Assembly (NCBI GenBank): GCA_037176845.1
Contig: JAYKXP010000011.1
Location: 310,001-374,000 of the forward strand
DNA: 64,000 bases
Direction: 5' to 3'
Source: Paramarasmius palmivorus
Taxonomy: Eukaryota; Basidiomycota; Agaricomycetes; Agaricales; Marasmiaceae
Shown here: positions 55,078 through 64,000 of the stretch, in pieces
How the letters are laid out: every line of letters begins with the position of its first letter
Position numbering within the stretch: position 1 is the first letter of the stretch
The notes under the pieces: generated by a model
Seen by the model: the letters and a program-made list of their open reading frames with translations, nothing else
What the model was told of the DNA's origin: nothing
The model's database searches: none
Program-made: the position numbers and the translations under genes

Positions 55078-57992
55078 ATGGCTTCGTCGTCGTCGTCGAC
55101 GTTGAACGTCCGTCAACTACTGGACTTGGAGGCTGCAGTTGATCGTGGTGGATACGAGAGTGAGGAAGAGGAAGTAGGTGTGTATATCTTGTAGTCTCCC
55201 AGTCTATCCACCGTCTAACGCGTCAACTCATAGATGAAGGCTTTATCAACGACGACGACGACGAAGAAGGCCAAGCATTGAACTATCACGCCGTCAACGT
55301 CGCCTTGGACCATGAAGGTCAATCGGACCATGACTCTATCTTCTCGGGGGAAGGGGACATTAACTCAGAACACGATTCCCTATTCTCAGGTGAAGATGAA
55401 GATGTAGAGATGGGAGGTATGGCCGAGGTTGGGAAGGAGAACATCGGAGTTACTGCCAGTGAGCTGGACGACAACACTGAGGTAGACGAATCCGAGAAAT
55501 ACCAGGCACGAGAAGTCTGGATTGTGAAGTGCAAGGTATGTTCATTCCTCTCAGGCTGGCGTTCAACGTATCTAATGCTGTGATAGAAATATAAAGAACA
55601 AAATGTCATCGAGTTTTTGGAACGTTACAGGAAGAAATACCCTCAAAATACCACTTTCCTTTCATTCCAAACCGTATCTCGCGGCTGTGGGTACGTCCTT
55701 GTGCATACGCGTGATGCTGCCAAGGCTGCCTCTGCCATCCGCGGTTGCGCCTTCATACGAAGAAAGAAAGGCAATACCCATGGAGTACACATGGTCCTCG
55801 TTACCGATCCTGTCGACATTGCGCGTGCTCTATCTGGTTTGTCCAGCGTTACTGAAGCAATTGTCGGCACCCATAAAAATCCTGATTTTCCGCACTTCAA
55901 AGTCTACCAATGGGTCAGGCTAGGTCCCACGGAAAAGCCGAAGAAGAAGCAATCCCATAAACCGCAGACAAAAACCTCCAGCAAACCCACTCGCGCTCAG
56001 AGCTTTGAACCAGCCGAGCCAGAGCCTGGGTTACCGTTGTACTATGACGATCCGGCTCTTATCCTCGACATCGTCGGCCGCGCTGTCACCGTTCTGTTCA
56101 TTCCACGTATTCCCGCTACTACATACGACGAAACGTTGAAGACTCGATGCTCCAAAGGCCACGTACCATTGGTTCAGAGTCTGGTCATCGAATCTCAGGC
56201 GTCTTGGCACCAGGATGGTGCAAAGTACGCCTGGGATCGCACATTGTATCACAAAATACCCAAGACTCCTTCTCCTTTCCCCTCTTACCCTGCTGGTCGC
56301 TTTGAGCATGGGATGAGGGTCGAGATAGTCGACATCTCGATGATCAAACCCCTTGGACGTCTGCCAAACGCTCGAGAAGGCAGAATTCTCTTCGAGTGCA
56401 CGCATTCTGCCGTTTCCGCCAACTTCCCTGCCATAGACGACTGGCGTTTCGACCTAGGTGATCTTGTTCGTGCGCCCAACGGACAGGAAGGTTTAGTCGT
56501 CTCCCATTCCAGCTCTGGGCCTGTCGTCGACTACCACGATCCCATACCAGACGAAGGTCCAGGCAACAGCATTGATTTTCTTAGTACGCACGCAACTATC
56601 CGTGTTGGGGAGCACAGCTTTGGATGGAAGCTGCAAAAGGTCTGGTTTGTTGGTGACTACGTACGTCACATATCCGTTGTCGAAGGCTTCGTCGTCAGCC
56701 TCTCCGAAGATCGTGTTACCATCAAGGATAGTCGGGTAGAGCTCAGCTATGACTTTTCCGGTCATACCAACTCTTTCCGGCTGGCCAATCGACAACAGCA
56801 CGCTCGAGGATACACCCTACGTCGTGAGCCGGAAGCATACCACAACACACCATGGAAGGAGGCTGCTGTCATGGGTCCTCATCAAGTGACAGACGACAAG
56901 CAGTGGCACCGTTTCCGCGAAGACTGGAACGACAACTTGGCCATCCGACGTATACCACAACAGGTGTTCGTTCTAGACCACTGGGAGGCCTCGGAAAGGC
57001 TGAAGAATGCGCGCACGGGAACGATTCCTTGGAAGAATCACCGGATACTCATCTCTGGGAAGAAATGCCCAGATAAGGGACATATCGCTACCGTATACGA
57101 TGTTCACATCAACCAGTCGACTAATAGCGGTTTGGCTGTCACCGTAGAGTCTCAGGTTGTTGGTAGATTAGGGCAGCGTACTCGAATGGACTATGACGAT
57201 ATCGTCGACGAGTTGTAAGTCCTTCTTTCTTGTATTATCCCTCAGTTACTAACTTACCTTCATAGCTGGGAGCTCCCGCTCCATCTCGTCGAAAGGCCGA
57301 TGAACAAGGTGTTCATGCCGAAGCGTAATGGCTATTGGCATCCCAATACGTACCACATCGCCCCTGTCCGCTCGACTACTCCCCCGGTTCGTGTTCGTCG
57401 CGGTGAACGTCAACCTTCAGAAGAGTATTGTTCCGCGTGGGACCCTTCTCATAGGTTCGACGAGGATCCAACTGCGGAGTCGATAGCTATGGCTCAGCAA
57501 ACTCCCCTTTGGAAGCTGCTGATACGACATCCAAGCCAGGCTTGGCTCTATGACTCCGAGAACACCAAGGATCTGTGGTTCAAGGCGCGCATCACTGGAA
57601 CTATTGGTACCCGAAAGTTTTCCGGCAAGGTCGACAACGTCTGCGTCGTCACTGCCCATGACAACAGTGCGAGGAATGCTGTCGTAGAATATTACAAAAA
57701 GCAGCATGAGATTCCTACGAACGTCCAAGTAGATCCTGTAAACCCCGTCGCCAACACTCATGATCCAATCTTCATCTTTCGCGGCGAACACGCCAACACC
57801 GTAGCATATCGTCACTCCTCCGGAAAATACGGTGATGACTTGTTCCTCCATGGCTATGCAGTCTTGATGTCGGAAAAGGTTATAGATTTTCGTTCCAAGC
57901 TCAAGTTTCTACCATCGGACGCATGTGTTCTCCATATCACGAACGATATTAGAGATACTTTACACAAACAGTACAATGCTCGTCGTAGATAA
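55078..57992 (+). CDS. Spt5-like protein (NGN plus KOW-like segments) carried by a transposon
   Basis: Four exons: 55078-55177, 55234-55535, 55587-57214 and 57266-57992, all in frame, 918 residues. Residues 1-125 are highly acidic, as in Spt5. Residues about 127-217 match the NusG N-terminal (NGN) domain: 'VWIVKCK', 'ERYRKKYPQ', 'GYVLVHTRDAAKAASAIRGC' and 'VHMVLVTDPVDIARAL'. A Lys-rich linker follows, then KOW-like segments near 373-404 ('FEHGMRVEIVD'), 422-450 ('DLGDLVRAPNGQEGLVVS'), 488-515 ('VGDYVRHISVVEGFVVSL') and 617-642. The C-terminal 230 residues are unassigned and lack the Spt5 C-terminal repeats. Cellular Spt5 clamps RNA polymerase II with Spt4 and controls pausing and elongation. 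Here the gene is divergent from the transposase and shares the palindromic promoter. Inferred: a captured elongation factor that helps transcribe or protect the element. Confidence 0.75.
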
Positions 57993-58302
57993 TCATGTAT
58001 CGCTATGTTGACTGTAGTCCTACATCGTGTATTTCTTGCCATCTGTATTTCTTGACACAAATATAACCTCGTTCTTCATATCCACCCCTTGTGGGTGTCT
58101 GGCTTTTGGGACCAGAGATAAGGGTAGCGCCCAAGGTGTTTAATCTACCCAAATAGGTAAGACCACGTTCCACGTCCGTCTTTGCTTCTATCGATAATGG
58201 GCACGTGTTGCGACTGGGGCAACATTGGGGGCCCCAAAAGACGCGCTGTCACGGTGAGTAACGCTTTCCCTCTCTCTCTCTTACCACCACCATCATTCCC
58301 TC
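57993..58302. other. Spacer between the two plus-strand transposon genes
   Basis: About 310 nt, no feature beyond a CT-rich stretch just before the next ATG. Confidence 0.5.
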
Positions 58303-60482
58303 ATGTCTTCTAAACCAAAAAGCAAGACTCAGGCTAATACTAGCTATACAGCTACCCAAAGTAAAGGCACCAAACGGGTTCATTCCTTCACGAGCAAGCC
58401 GACAAACGACAAACGACCTCGCATAGAGAAGGACCAAAATGCGTCCAACACCTCCAAGAATCAAGCGGTGGATCGCGACACCAACGATACAGATGACGGG
58501 GACAAGACAGATGACGACAACAGGAAGACGGATGAAGAGAAGGAGTCGAGTAGCGAAGATGAAGAAACGGTTATTTCATCGAAAATGGGTCAACGTCGAG
58601 GGAAGATCTCCGCCATCTTGGATAGGCTCGTGGCTAAAGGCGCCAAGAAGGGTATCAAAGAGTACGTTATTCTTCATGGCTCGCATTCTCTATCTAACAA
58701 ACTACTCAGAGAAAAACTGACTGCAGTGAGGGGAGCTGCAGACGCGCTTGTAGCGTCGTCTCAATACTTTCCTCGTGCGATCGACCCGTGGATGTCCCTG
58801 ACGTATGTATTTGGGTATTGGATGCTAGAGAACAACCACTTCAAGAAGTATCTTCGTAATCTTCCGAAACTGTACGTTTTTCCTTGCTTGAGATACAATG
58901 ACTTACTAATTGAAATACGTAAAGCGATACAAAAGATGCTTTACGTGCCTCGAAAGCGGTGAAATCACTTCACTACTACTGCCCCATCATACGAGAGGTC
59001 TTGCGGCTCGCAGATAAGGTGTCACTATATGCGGAGTATGAGCTGTTGCTAAAGCTGGTAAGTACGTTCCCAAGGTAGCGCATATACCATGTCTAACTAT
59101 GCTATTTTCTAGATGGATCAAGAAGTCGTTTCTGCTCGCTCAGGCGACGTTTTTCGTGCCAGCGAACAGATTGTGGGATGGCTACTACAAGATCCCTACA
59201 ACGACACATTGGAAACTCGTCTTATTTCTACCATCAAGACCAACCGTGGCCTCCTTAGCACCGACATCACGAAGCTGATCGCACCGGTCGAGCTGTGGAA
59301 AGATATGTTCTTCTCTGACAAGGATCAGACTGACAAGTAAGCATTGTGATTGTTTTCGTGCATTTACTGATCGTTCCCTTAGGATGGTTACCAAGTTACA
59401 ACAGAAGAAGATCAAGCTCAAGGCCGGCAATCTCTTTTGTTATATGTACTGTATGGAGACCCGTGAACGACTCAACGTAGAAGATGACGATGTAGAGACG
59501 GGAATATACGAGGGATATCTCCCTATGCGGGTGAGTCTATTTTAACCGTTATGACTTCGCTTTACTGTTGACGTTTTTTTAGGTTGCTCGCTGCATACTT
59601 ACTGGGATGGGTTCCGTCTTGGTGGAACCACCCAAAGTTCGCAAGAACACGATCGCTCACAAACTTCGTTTTGATTCATTCAATGGTCCGATGATAGCAT
59701 ACTTTCAGATCCTGGTACGTGCATATAACTGATGAGTTCACGTACTAATCCCTATGCCAGACGTATTTGGCATTAAGCACAGTTGTGGGCTGGACAGACA
59801 GAGACGGAGGCCTAGATTTGCGGTCGCTCTATTACTACATGGCCGATTCCTTACGCGTCAGAACCCATGAAGATCTCGAGAACTTGAAGGAAGATAACGA
59901 TTTCAGAGTTACTATATGTGACAAATGGAACGAGTACGTGATTCATTGCTTTTATATACGTCTTGAAGGTCCATTCTTCTTTCAAGAGCTGTCTATGGTG
60001 ACGAGGCTGGGCTTCAAGTCCACACGCGCAAGGTTGAAGAACCTAGTAAGGATAGTGCGATTGGCCGCTTGGAGCAGGCTCGTGCAACAAGGGCGAAAGC
60101 TCATGCCGCGGAGAAGAAGAAGAAGGAGCTGGAGGAGAGGTTCAAGGCAGAGGAGGCAAGGAAGGTGGAGGAGGCAAAGGCTAAGGCGGCGGAAGCTAAG
60201 AAGATGGAGGCGGCAGAGGCTAAGAAGTTGGCAGCCAAGAAGGCGGTGGAGGCCAGGAAGCCGGCGGAGGCCAGGAAGGTAGAGTCGCAGAAGGGAAAGG
60301 CCAAGAAGGTTCCAGCCCAGGCAGATGAGGAGAGCGAGCTGTCGAATGTAGAAGATGAGCTGGGTGATGAACAGGAAAACGACGGTTGGGGTACTCTTCG
60401 CCTGTTCAACGACAGTGGGAATAATGGTTGGGAGACTCTTCGCGTCGACGACAGCGATAATGATGGCAGTGACGATGAGTAG
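58303..60482 (+). CDS. Transposon-borne protein resembling DUF6698, coiled-coil and acidic tail
   Basis: About eight exons, ATG 58303, stop 60480-60482. Assembly gives a basic/acidic N-terminal tail ('DDGDKTDDDNRKTDEEKES'), then a helical core: 'LDTKDALRASKAVKS', 'LHYYCPIIREVLRLADKV', 'TLETRLISTIKTNRGLLSTDITKLI', 'ILTGMGSVLVEP', 'HKLRFDSFNGPMIAYFQIL', 'LRSLYYYMADSLRV' and 'CDKWNEAVYG'. The order 'TGM.SV..', '..IAY.A.Q.....LS' and terminal 'W(N).xVFG'-like box resemble basidiomycete DUF6698 proteins. After this comes a K/E/A-rich coiled coil (60069-60330) and an acidic tail with two 'NGW.TLR' repeats. Function unknown. It co-occurs with the Spt5-like gene inside the element, so it is probably an accessory factor of transposition or expression. 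Low-complexity DNA at 60110-60330 keeps frame. Confidence 0.65.
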
Positions 60483-60698
60483 ACTTTCATGGTGCGATTA
60501 CTTTTCAGCTTGTTTACCCTTACTCATACGCGTTCTAGGCTTTTTGATGGACTCGTATTGTTATCGTTTATTAAGGAATTGGGATGGATTCGTGTACTTG
60601 TTATCGTTTGCGTGCTCCTGCTATTGTAAATTAGTGTATTGTCTAGATTAATGTACTGGGGTGATGTACCGTCGAGGAACCATCAGTAAGAGGTCACT

Positions 60699-60841
60699 GT
60701 ATATCGCCGAAATGGGAGTATTCACATGTATATTGCTGAAATGAGAGTATTGGTGTATAATTTCCTGAAATGGAAGTGTTCGTATGTATATTCCCTAAAT
60801 GGAAGTATTGGCTTATAATTCGCCGAAATCAAGGTAATGGA
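60699..60841 (+). repeat. Tandem repeat, five units of about 29 bp
   Basis: Units start at about 60699, 60728, 60755, 60786 and 60814, each built on 'gtatattnccgaaatggaagtattgg'. It lies just inside the right margin of the transposon and is probably subterminal. The left margin does not carry the same unit. Confidence 0.65.
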
Positions 60842-61022
60842 GAGTATTTGACCTAAATGATTTCGTTGATTTACTTTCATTTACTTCCACATATATAAAA
60901 GCGACGTCTGTTTTATTTCATTTATTTTGTCCAAATCCATTTAAATAGATTTCAGCAAAGTATGTATATTTCGTTGCTTTATCTACGTTTACTGACAACT
61001 AATTTACCTGCCTATTTTCCCG

Positions 61023-61163
61023 ATGCACGGGCTAACTGCGAGAGTGCAAGATTTGGAGGAACCGTTTTGGGATGATGACTTAGCCGACAGCTGGGACTCG
61101 GAAGACTTGGAACAGGCACTACTAGGTGATCCTGGAGCTGATTTTCAAGTTTTGAACTTTTGA
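61023..61163 (+). CDS. Very small acidic ORF next to the transposon margin
   Basis: 46 codons, ATG 61023, stop 61161-61163. The product is acidic and tryptophan-containing ('EEPFWDDDLADSWDSEDLEQALL'), reminiscent of an acidic activation-like peptide. No family recognised. It may be the first exon of a lost gene or chance. Confidence 0.2.
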   Translation: MHGLTARVQDLEEPFWDDDLADSWDSEDLEQALLGDPGADFQVLNF

Positions 61164-61614
61164 TATGTTTGACCTTGGCCATGGGCTACTAATGTCCTAT
61201 ATTTCTTGATGTATTACTACTTACGGTGGAACATGTATTCCTGTAAGTATATACCGATCTGGGCTGCAAAGTTACGCGCCGCTTACCCTTCTAACACCAT
61301 CACTACCACTGCCATGTTTCTATTCCTCTACTCGTTTTTGGGTAATGAGAGTAGCAAGACTCTAGGATGCCTTGAATATAAGCTAAATGCTTGGAGCGCT
61401 GGGATAGTACGATGATGGTACATGTGGACAACTGAATGATGGTGCGGCTACAATTATGTACCGGTTATCTTTTCAACGACATTCATCAAAAGCATTTGCA
61501 GTCTTCGTTCACCCTACACGGACAGCGGAAATAGCCTGAATAGCTTTCTCGATTTGCAAGACGACGGAGGACAGGGAAAAAGATAGGCAGAAGGTTAAAC
61601 TGCACAAGTGGAAA
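61164..61614. other. Spacer upstream of the next F-box-like gene
   Basis: Contains no recognisable gene. The leader of the following gene probably starts here. Confidence 0.4.
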
Positions 61615-61677
61615 GTGCGTTATCGTTACAACCGTATTCCTTCTCTCTCGTCGCTCACATTCTTCTTTAGGCGGACC

Positions 61678-62946
61678 ATGCAGGATTCACCCATTAATCG
61701 ACTACCTCAGGAGCTTTTCGACGCCATCCTCGATATATTCCATTGTTCTCAGGATATCCAATCCCTCCGAGAATGTGCTCTGACTGCACGCTGTTTTCTC
61801 CCAAGCACACGACGTCTTATCTTCCGCACTATCCATCTCCAAGATATTCTTTCGGAAGATGGCCGTGCAAAAAACACGGAGCAGTTCGAAAAGCTGCTCA
61901 AATCATCACCACACCTCGCTGAGTACATGACCGAACTCATTCTCGATATCCAAGGAAAAATACACCGGTTTGACGAGCGCAAGCTACCACTTCCATTCAT
62001 TCTCTCAAGGCTAGAGAATCTTGAGAAGATCACCATGGGAAAAAACTGGATGTTCCCTGCATTATCCGCTGCGCTCCTCGACGCACTACTCGATGCGATA
62101 ATAGCACCACGAATCCGAGCCATCGTGATGGACCGCCTCGACTTCAACAACATAGCGGATCTAATCGCATTCTGCGAGTGGACCGCCGGTTCTAGCGGTA
62201 TACAGGAACTCAGCTTTCGTCATTTTCGCACTCCAGACCGCAGACCTGCGGATAGGGTATTGACTAGGTTGCCTCGTCGCGCTGCCGCACCTACACCCCT
62301 CAACCTACGCACGTTTGCCGTTACTCACAAGGCTGAAGAAGTTAAGGCGATCCTCGAATGGGCAACTAGCTCAAGGTCGTGTCTACGATTTACAGACCTT
62401 CGTAGCCTCACCCTTGGCGACTTGACAGAGGCTTCCTTCATACATCTCCTTCGCATCCTCGATGCGGCCAAGGATACCCTTACACATCTACACCTTTTAG
62501 GGAACCTTCCCTTATCCTTGCCTCCCTTGTCGTTGACCTCCGCACGACATCTCCGCACGATTACCTGCTCCTTATCGCTTGACGACAGGTCCACTCTGAA
62601 CCGGTGGTGTACCGCTCTTCATCAAACCGAGGAGCTGAAGCTTGATAGCTTCACCGTACTGGTTGACCCCGGTCTTACCTCCCGGACAATGACACTTTCA
62701 GACGTCTTCGTCCAGCATCCATGGAAGGAGTTCGAGGCTGCCTTGTTCACTCGAACACAGTGTAGGCGATTGGAGATGAAAGTTGGTCCTATGGGAACGC
62801 CATTATCCACAAACGTTATAAAGGATTGTTTCCCGTTAGCTCATGCTGATTCTCAGGGTACCGGCAATGAGCTAGTCATAATGCAGAGAATAAATTCTTT
62901 GGAGGTGCTAGAGGAGCGGGAATATAGGTCTAGGTTTGGCGTGTAG
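61678..62946 (+). CDS. F-box-like/LRR-like protein, second subfamily
   Basis: 422 residues from ATG 61678. The leader intron 61615-61670 (donor GTGCGT, acceptor TTTAG) ends 7 nt before it; translation from farther upstream would read through that intron. F-box-like motif 'LPQELFDAILDIF' with 'SLRECALTARCFLPSTRRLIF'; 'LLKSSPHLAEYMTELILDIQ'; 'CEWTAGSSGIQELSF'; C-terminus 'IKDCFPLAHADS' and 'REYRSRFGV'. Closest to the gene at 48430 (shared 'IHL', 'LS.DGR', 'LLKSSP'). The pair is split by the transposon. Inferred role: SCF adaptor. Confidence 0.8.
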   Translation: MQDSPINRLPQELFDAILDIFHCSQDIQSLRECALTARCFLPSTRRLIFRTIHLQDILSEDGRAKNTEQFEKLLKSSPHLAEYMTELILDIQGKIHRFDERKLPLPFILSRLENLEKITMGKNWMFPALSAALLDALLDAIIAPRIRAIVMDRLDFNNIADLIAFCEWTAGSSGIQELSFRHFRTPDRRPADRVLTRLPRRAAAPTPLNLRTFAVTHKAEEVKAILEWATSSRSCLRFTDLRSLTLGDLTEASFIHLLRILDAAKDTLTHLHLLGNLPLSLPPLSLTSARHLRTITCSLSLDDRSTLNRWCTALHQTEELKLDSFTVLVDPGLTSRTMTLSDVFVQHPWKEFEAALFTRTQCRRLEMKVGPMGTPLSTNVIKDCFPLAHADSQGTGNELVIMQRINSLEVLEEREYRSRFGV

Positions 62947-63114
62947 AGATGCTATGTAGTTGCAAATGGATGTTTATCCCGCAAGAGACATAGACTGCTC
63001 GGCGGCCCGCCTCTTCGTTCGTCGAGGTAAGACAGGACCCGGGTTTCTGAGCAAGACAGGAGTATCAACGACTCAATATAAATCCTGAGAGCAGAGTTCA
63101 AGCACTCTTAAACT

Positions 63115-64000
63115 ATGCCCACTTCTTTCATACCACATGAAATCGTCGAGCAGATCATTACCGATGCAATACCACCCGACTGGGACTACCCACGACAACT
63201 CCGGGTACAGAGGAAGCAAATACTTAAATCATTCTCTCTCGTTTCGCATTCGTGGTTGGAGGTATCAAGAAAACACCTTTTCACTCCCGACTCCAGCCTC
63301 GCAATACCCAAGACCCTTGATGCACTCGAACACCTAAAATCACTCTGCTTCGCACCATTCACGACATTACATATGGTGACGGTCTATCGATTAGTCACGC
63401 GTCAATACAACAGCGTCGTGTCCGAGGCTTTCTTCGAAGCGTTAGCCGGATTCAAGATGTTTGCCACCGTGCACCAAATCATCATCTGGAGCGGCGTATG
63501 GCACATGCCAATGCCAATCATGTCGGAGCGAGTCCTCTTTCTTCTCGCCAAGAATTTTCCCGATGTACTCCGCCTGGACATTCGAAATATTTGCTTTCCC
63601 TCGCCTATCGTGTTTGCAAAGTTTATTGGATCGTTCCCAAAGCTCAGGTGGTTAACTTGTCTAGAGTTGCAACCTGCCGCCAAACCAGGGATGCGGACGT
63701 TTGAACAAAGGTTCATGCCTCCAATCCCAGTACCTCCACGCGATCCGAAACCTATTGTCCACCTACAATCATTGACTCTACTCATAATAGACTTCCATTC
63801 TCATTTGGATCTGGAGTTCATCCGATACATATCGTTTGGTGACAGGCTACGCAGCTTGACATTTCACGGCGATATGAGGAGGCGTAACTACGTTCAGGAG
63901 GATTTTGTTCTTGCGTATGTTGTCAAGATGATCGGGATTATGGGAAGGCATCTTCGTAGGTTGTCTTTGTCACTAGACCCACGTATGGGTAGAGGTGAGA
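63115..64000 (+). CDS. F-box-like protein, third type (3' end outside window)
   Basis: Open from ATG 63115 to the window edge (295 codons, no stop), so the C-terminus is missing. Starts 'FIPHEIVEQIITDAI', then 'LKSFSLVSHSWLEVSRKHLF', the F-box-like pattern of a different agaricomycete subfamily. Leucine-rich segments follow ('LFLLAKNFPDVLRLDIRN', 'FPKLRWLTCLEL', 'LQSLTLLIIDFHSH', 'GRHLRRLSLSL'). It does not share the GTGCGT leader intron or the 'ARCLLP' block of the other copies. Inferred role: SCF adaptor. Confidence 0.75.
   Translation, partial: MPTSFIPHEIVEQIITDAIPPDWDYPRQLRVQRKQILKSFSLVSHSWLEVSRKHLFTPDSSLAIPKTLDALEHLKSLCFAPFTTLHMVTVYRLVTRQYNSVVSEAFFEALAGFKMFATVHQIIIWSGVWHMPMPIMSERVLFLLAKNFPDVLRLDIRNICFPSPIVFAKFIGSFPKLRWLTCLELQPAAKPGMRTFEQRFMPPIPVPPRDPKPIVHLQSLTLLIIDFHSHLDLEFIRYISFGDRLRSLTFHGDMRRRNYVQEDFVLAYVVKMIGIMGRHLRRLSLSLDPRMGRGE

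Larger units (their letters stand above)
49870..61010. mobile_element. Plavaka-type DNA transposon of about 11 kb with three genes
   Basis: The region between two neighbouring F-box-like paralogues holds a Plavaka-type transposase (minus), an Spt5-like gene and a DUF6698-like gene (both plus). Both margins carry related AT-rich subterminal repeats in inverted orientation. The left has 'aagtaaacgaaaataaatcagcg' style units at 49922-50071; the right at 60860-60900 reads, in reverse complement, 'aagtaaatgaaagtaaatcaacg'. Exact terminal inverted repeats and target duplication were not resolved, so the ends are approximate. Plavaka elements are CACTA-like cut-and-paste transposons described from agaricomycetes. 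All three genes look intact, so the copy may be recent. Confidence 0.75.

Noticed and set aside
60101..60490. Minus-strand Ser/Ala-rich open frame
   Set aside because: Antisense of the Lys/Glu/Ala coiled coil; composition is a mirror effect.
61615..61677. Longer N-terminus for the F-box gene at 61678
   Set aside because: The extra codons lie inside the conserved leader intron and lack an ATG.
1..64000. CRISPR arrays, rRNA genes, bacterial operons
   Set aside because: None seen; spliced eukaryotic genes throughout.

Overview
The window looks like a chromosome segment from a mushroom-forming basidiomycete (Agaricomycetes). Genes carry short introns of about 45-65 nt with GTRNGT donors and YAG acceptors. 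The gene content matches that group: expanded F-box-like families, expanded '..YRCYVIW..' multi-pass membrane proteins, a But2-domain protein, UstYa/DUF3328 proteins and a Plavaka-type transposase. All assignments come from reading translations and motifs by eye; no database search was run.

Layout. (1) 1-7,100: four long F-box-like genes of one subfamily with an N-terminal coiled coil; the first is cut by the window edge and the second has a frameshift. (2) 7,100-11,000: repeat-rich DNA with degenerate tandem repeats and a small T5orf172/GIY-YIG-like gene. (3) 11,288-16,673: two genes of a second F-box-like subfamily flank an intact six-exon nse4 (SMC5/6 complex) gene. (4) 16,800-20,900: a multi-pass membrane protein and a PheA/TfdB-type FAD monooxygenase. 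(5) 20,900-26,000: gene-poor, with a long-range inverted repeat. (6) 26,290-29,375: two more second-subfamily F-box-like genes. (7) 30,800-37,100: a compact group of UstYa-like genes (one normal, one with altered metal-binding motifs, one truncated), a membrane protein, a But2-domain protein and a GNAT acetyltransferase. (8) 37,700-41,460: two MITE-like elements, a membrane-protein gene fragment cut by one of them, and a further membrane-protein gene. (9) 43,900-49,860: two more F-box-like genes and a decayed copy. (10) About 49,870-61,010: a DNA transposon of about 11 kb. (11) 61,678-64,000: two more F-box-like genes, the last cut by the window edge.

The most interesting region is the transposon. 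It holds a spliced Plavaka-type transposase on the minus strand. Divergent to it are two spliced plus-strand genes: a 918-residue Spt5-like protein (NusG N-terminal domain plus KOW-like segments, no C-terminal repeat) and a DUF6698-like protein ending in a K/E/A coiled coil and acidic tail. A nearly perfect 90-bp palindrome centred on CACGTG, extended by imperfect mirrored arms, lies between the divergent genes and looks like a bidirectional promoter or binding site. A transposon encoding its own transcription-elongation-factor homologue is the best candidate here for an under-described system.

Seven second-subfamily F-box-like genes share a 53-61 nt intron with a GTGCGT donor ending 6-8 nt before the ATG. 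This marks them as products of local duplication of whole genes, including the leader.
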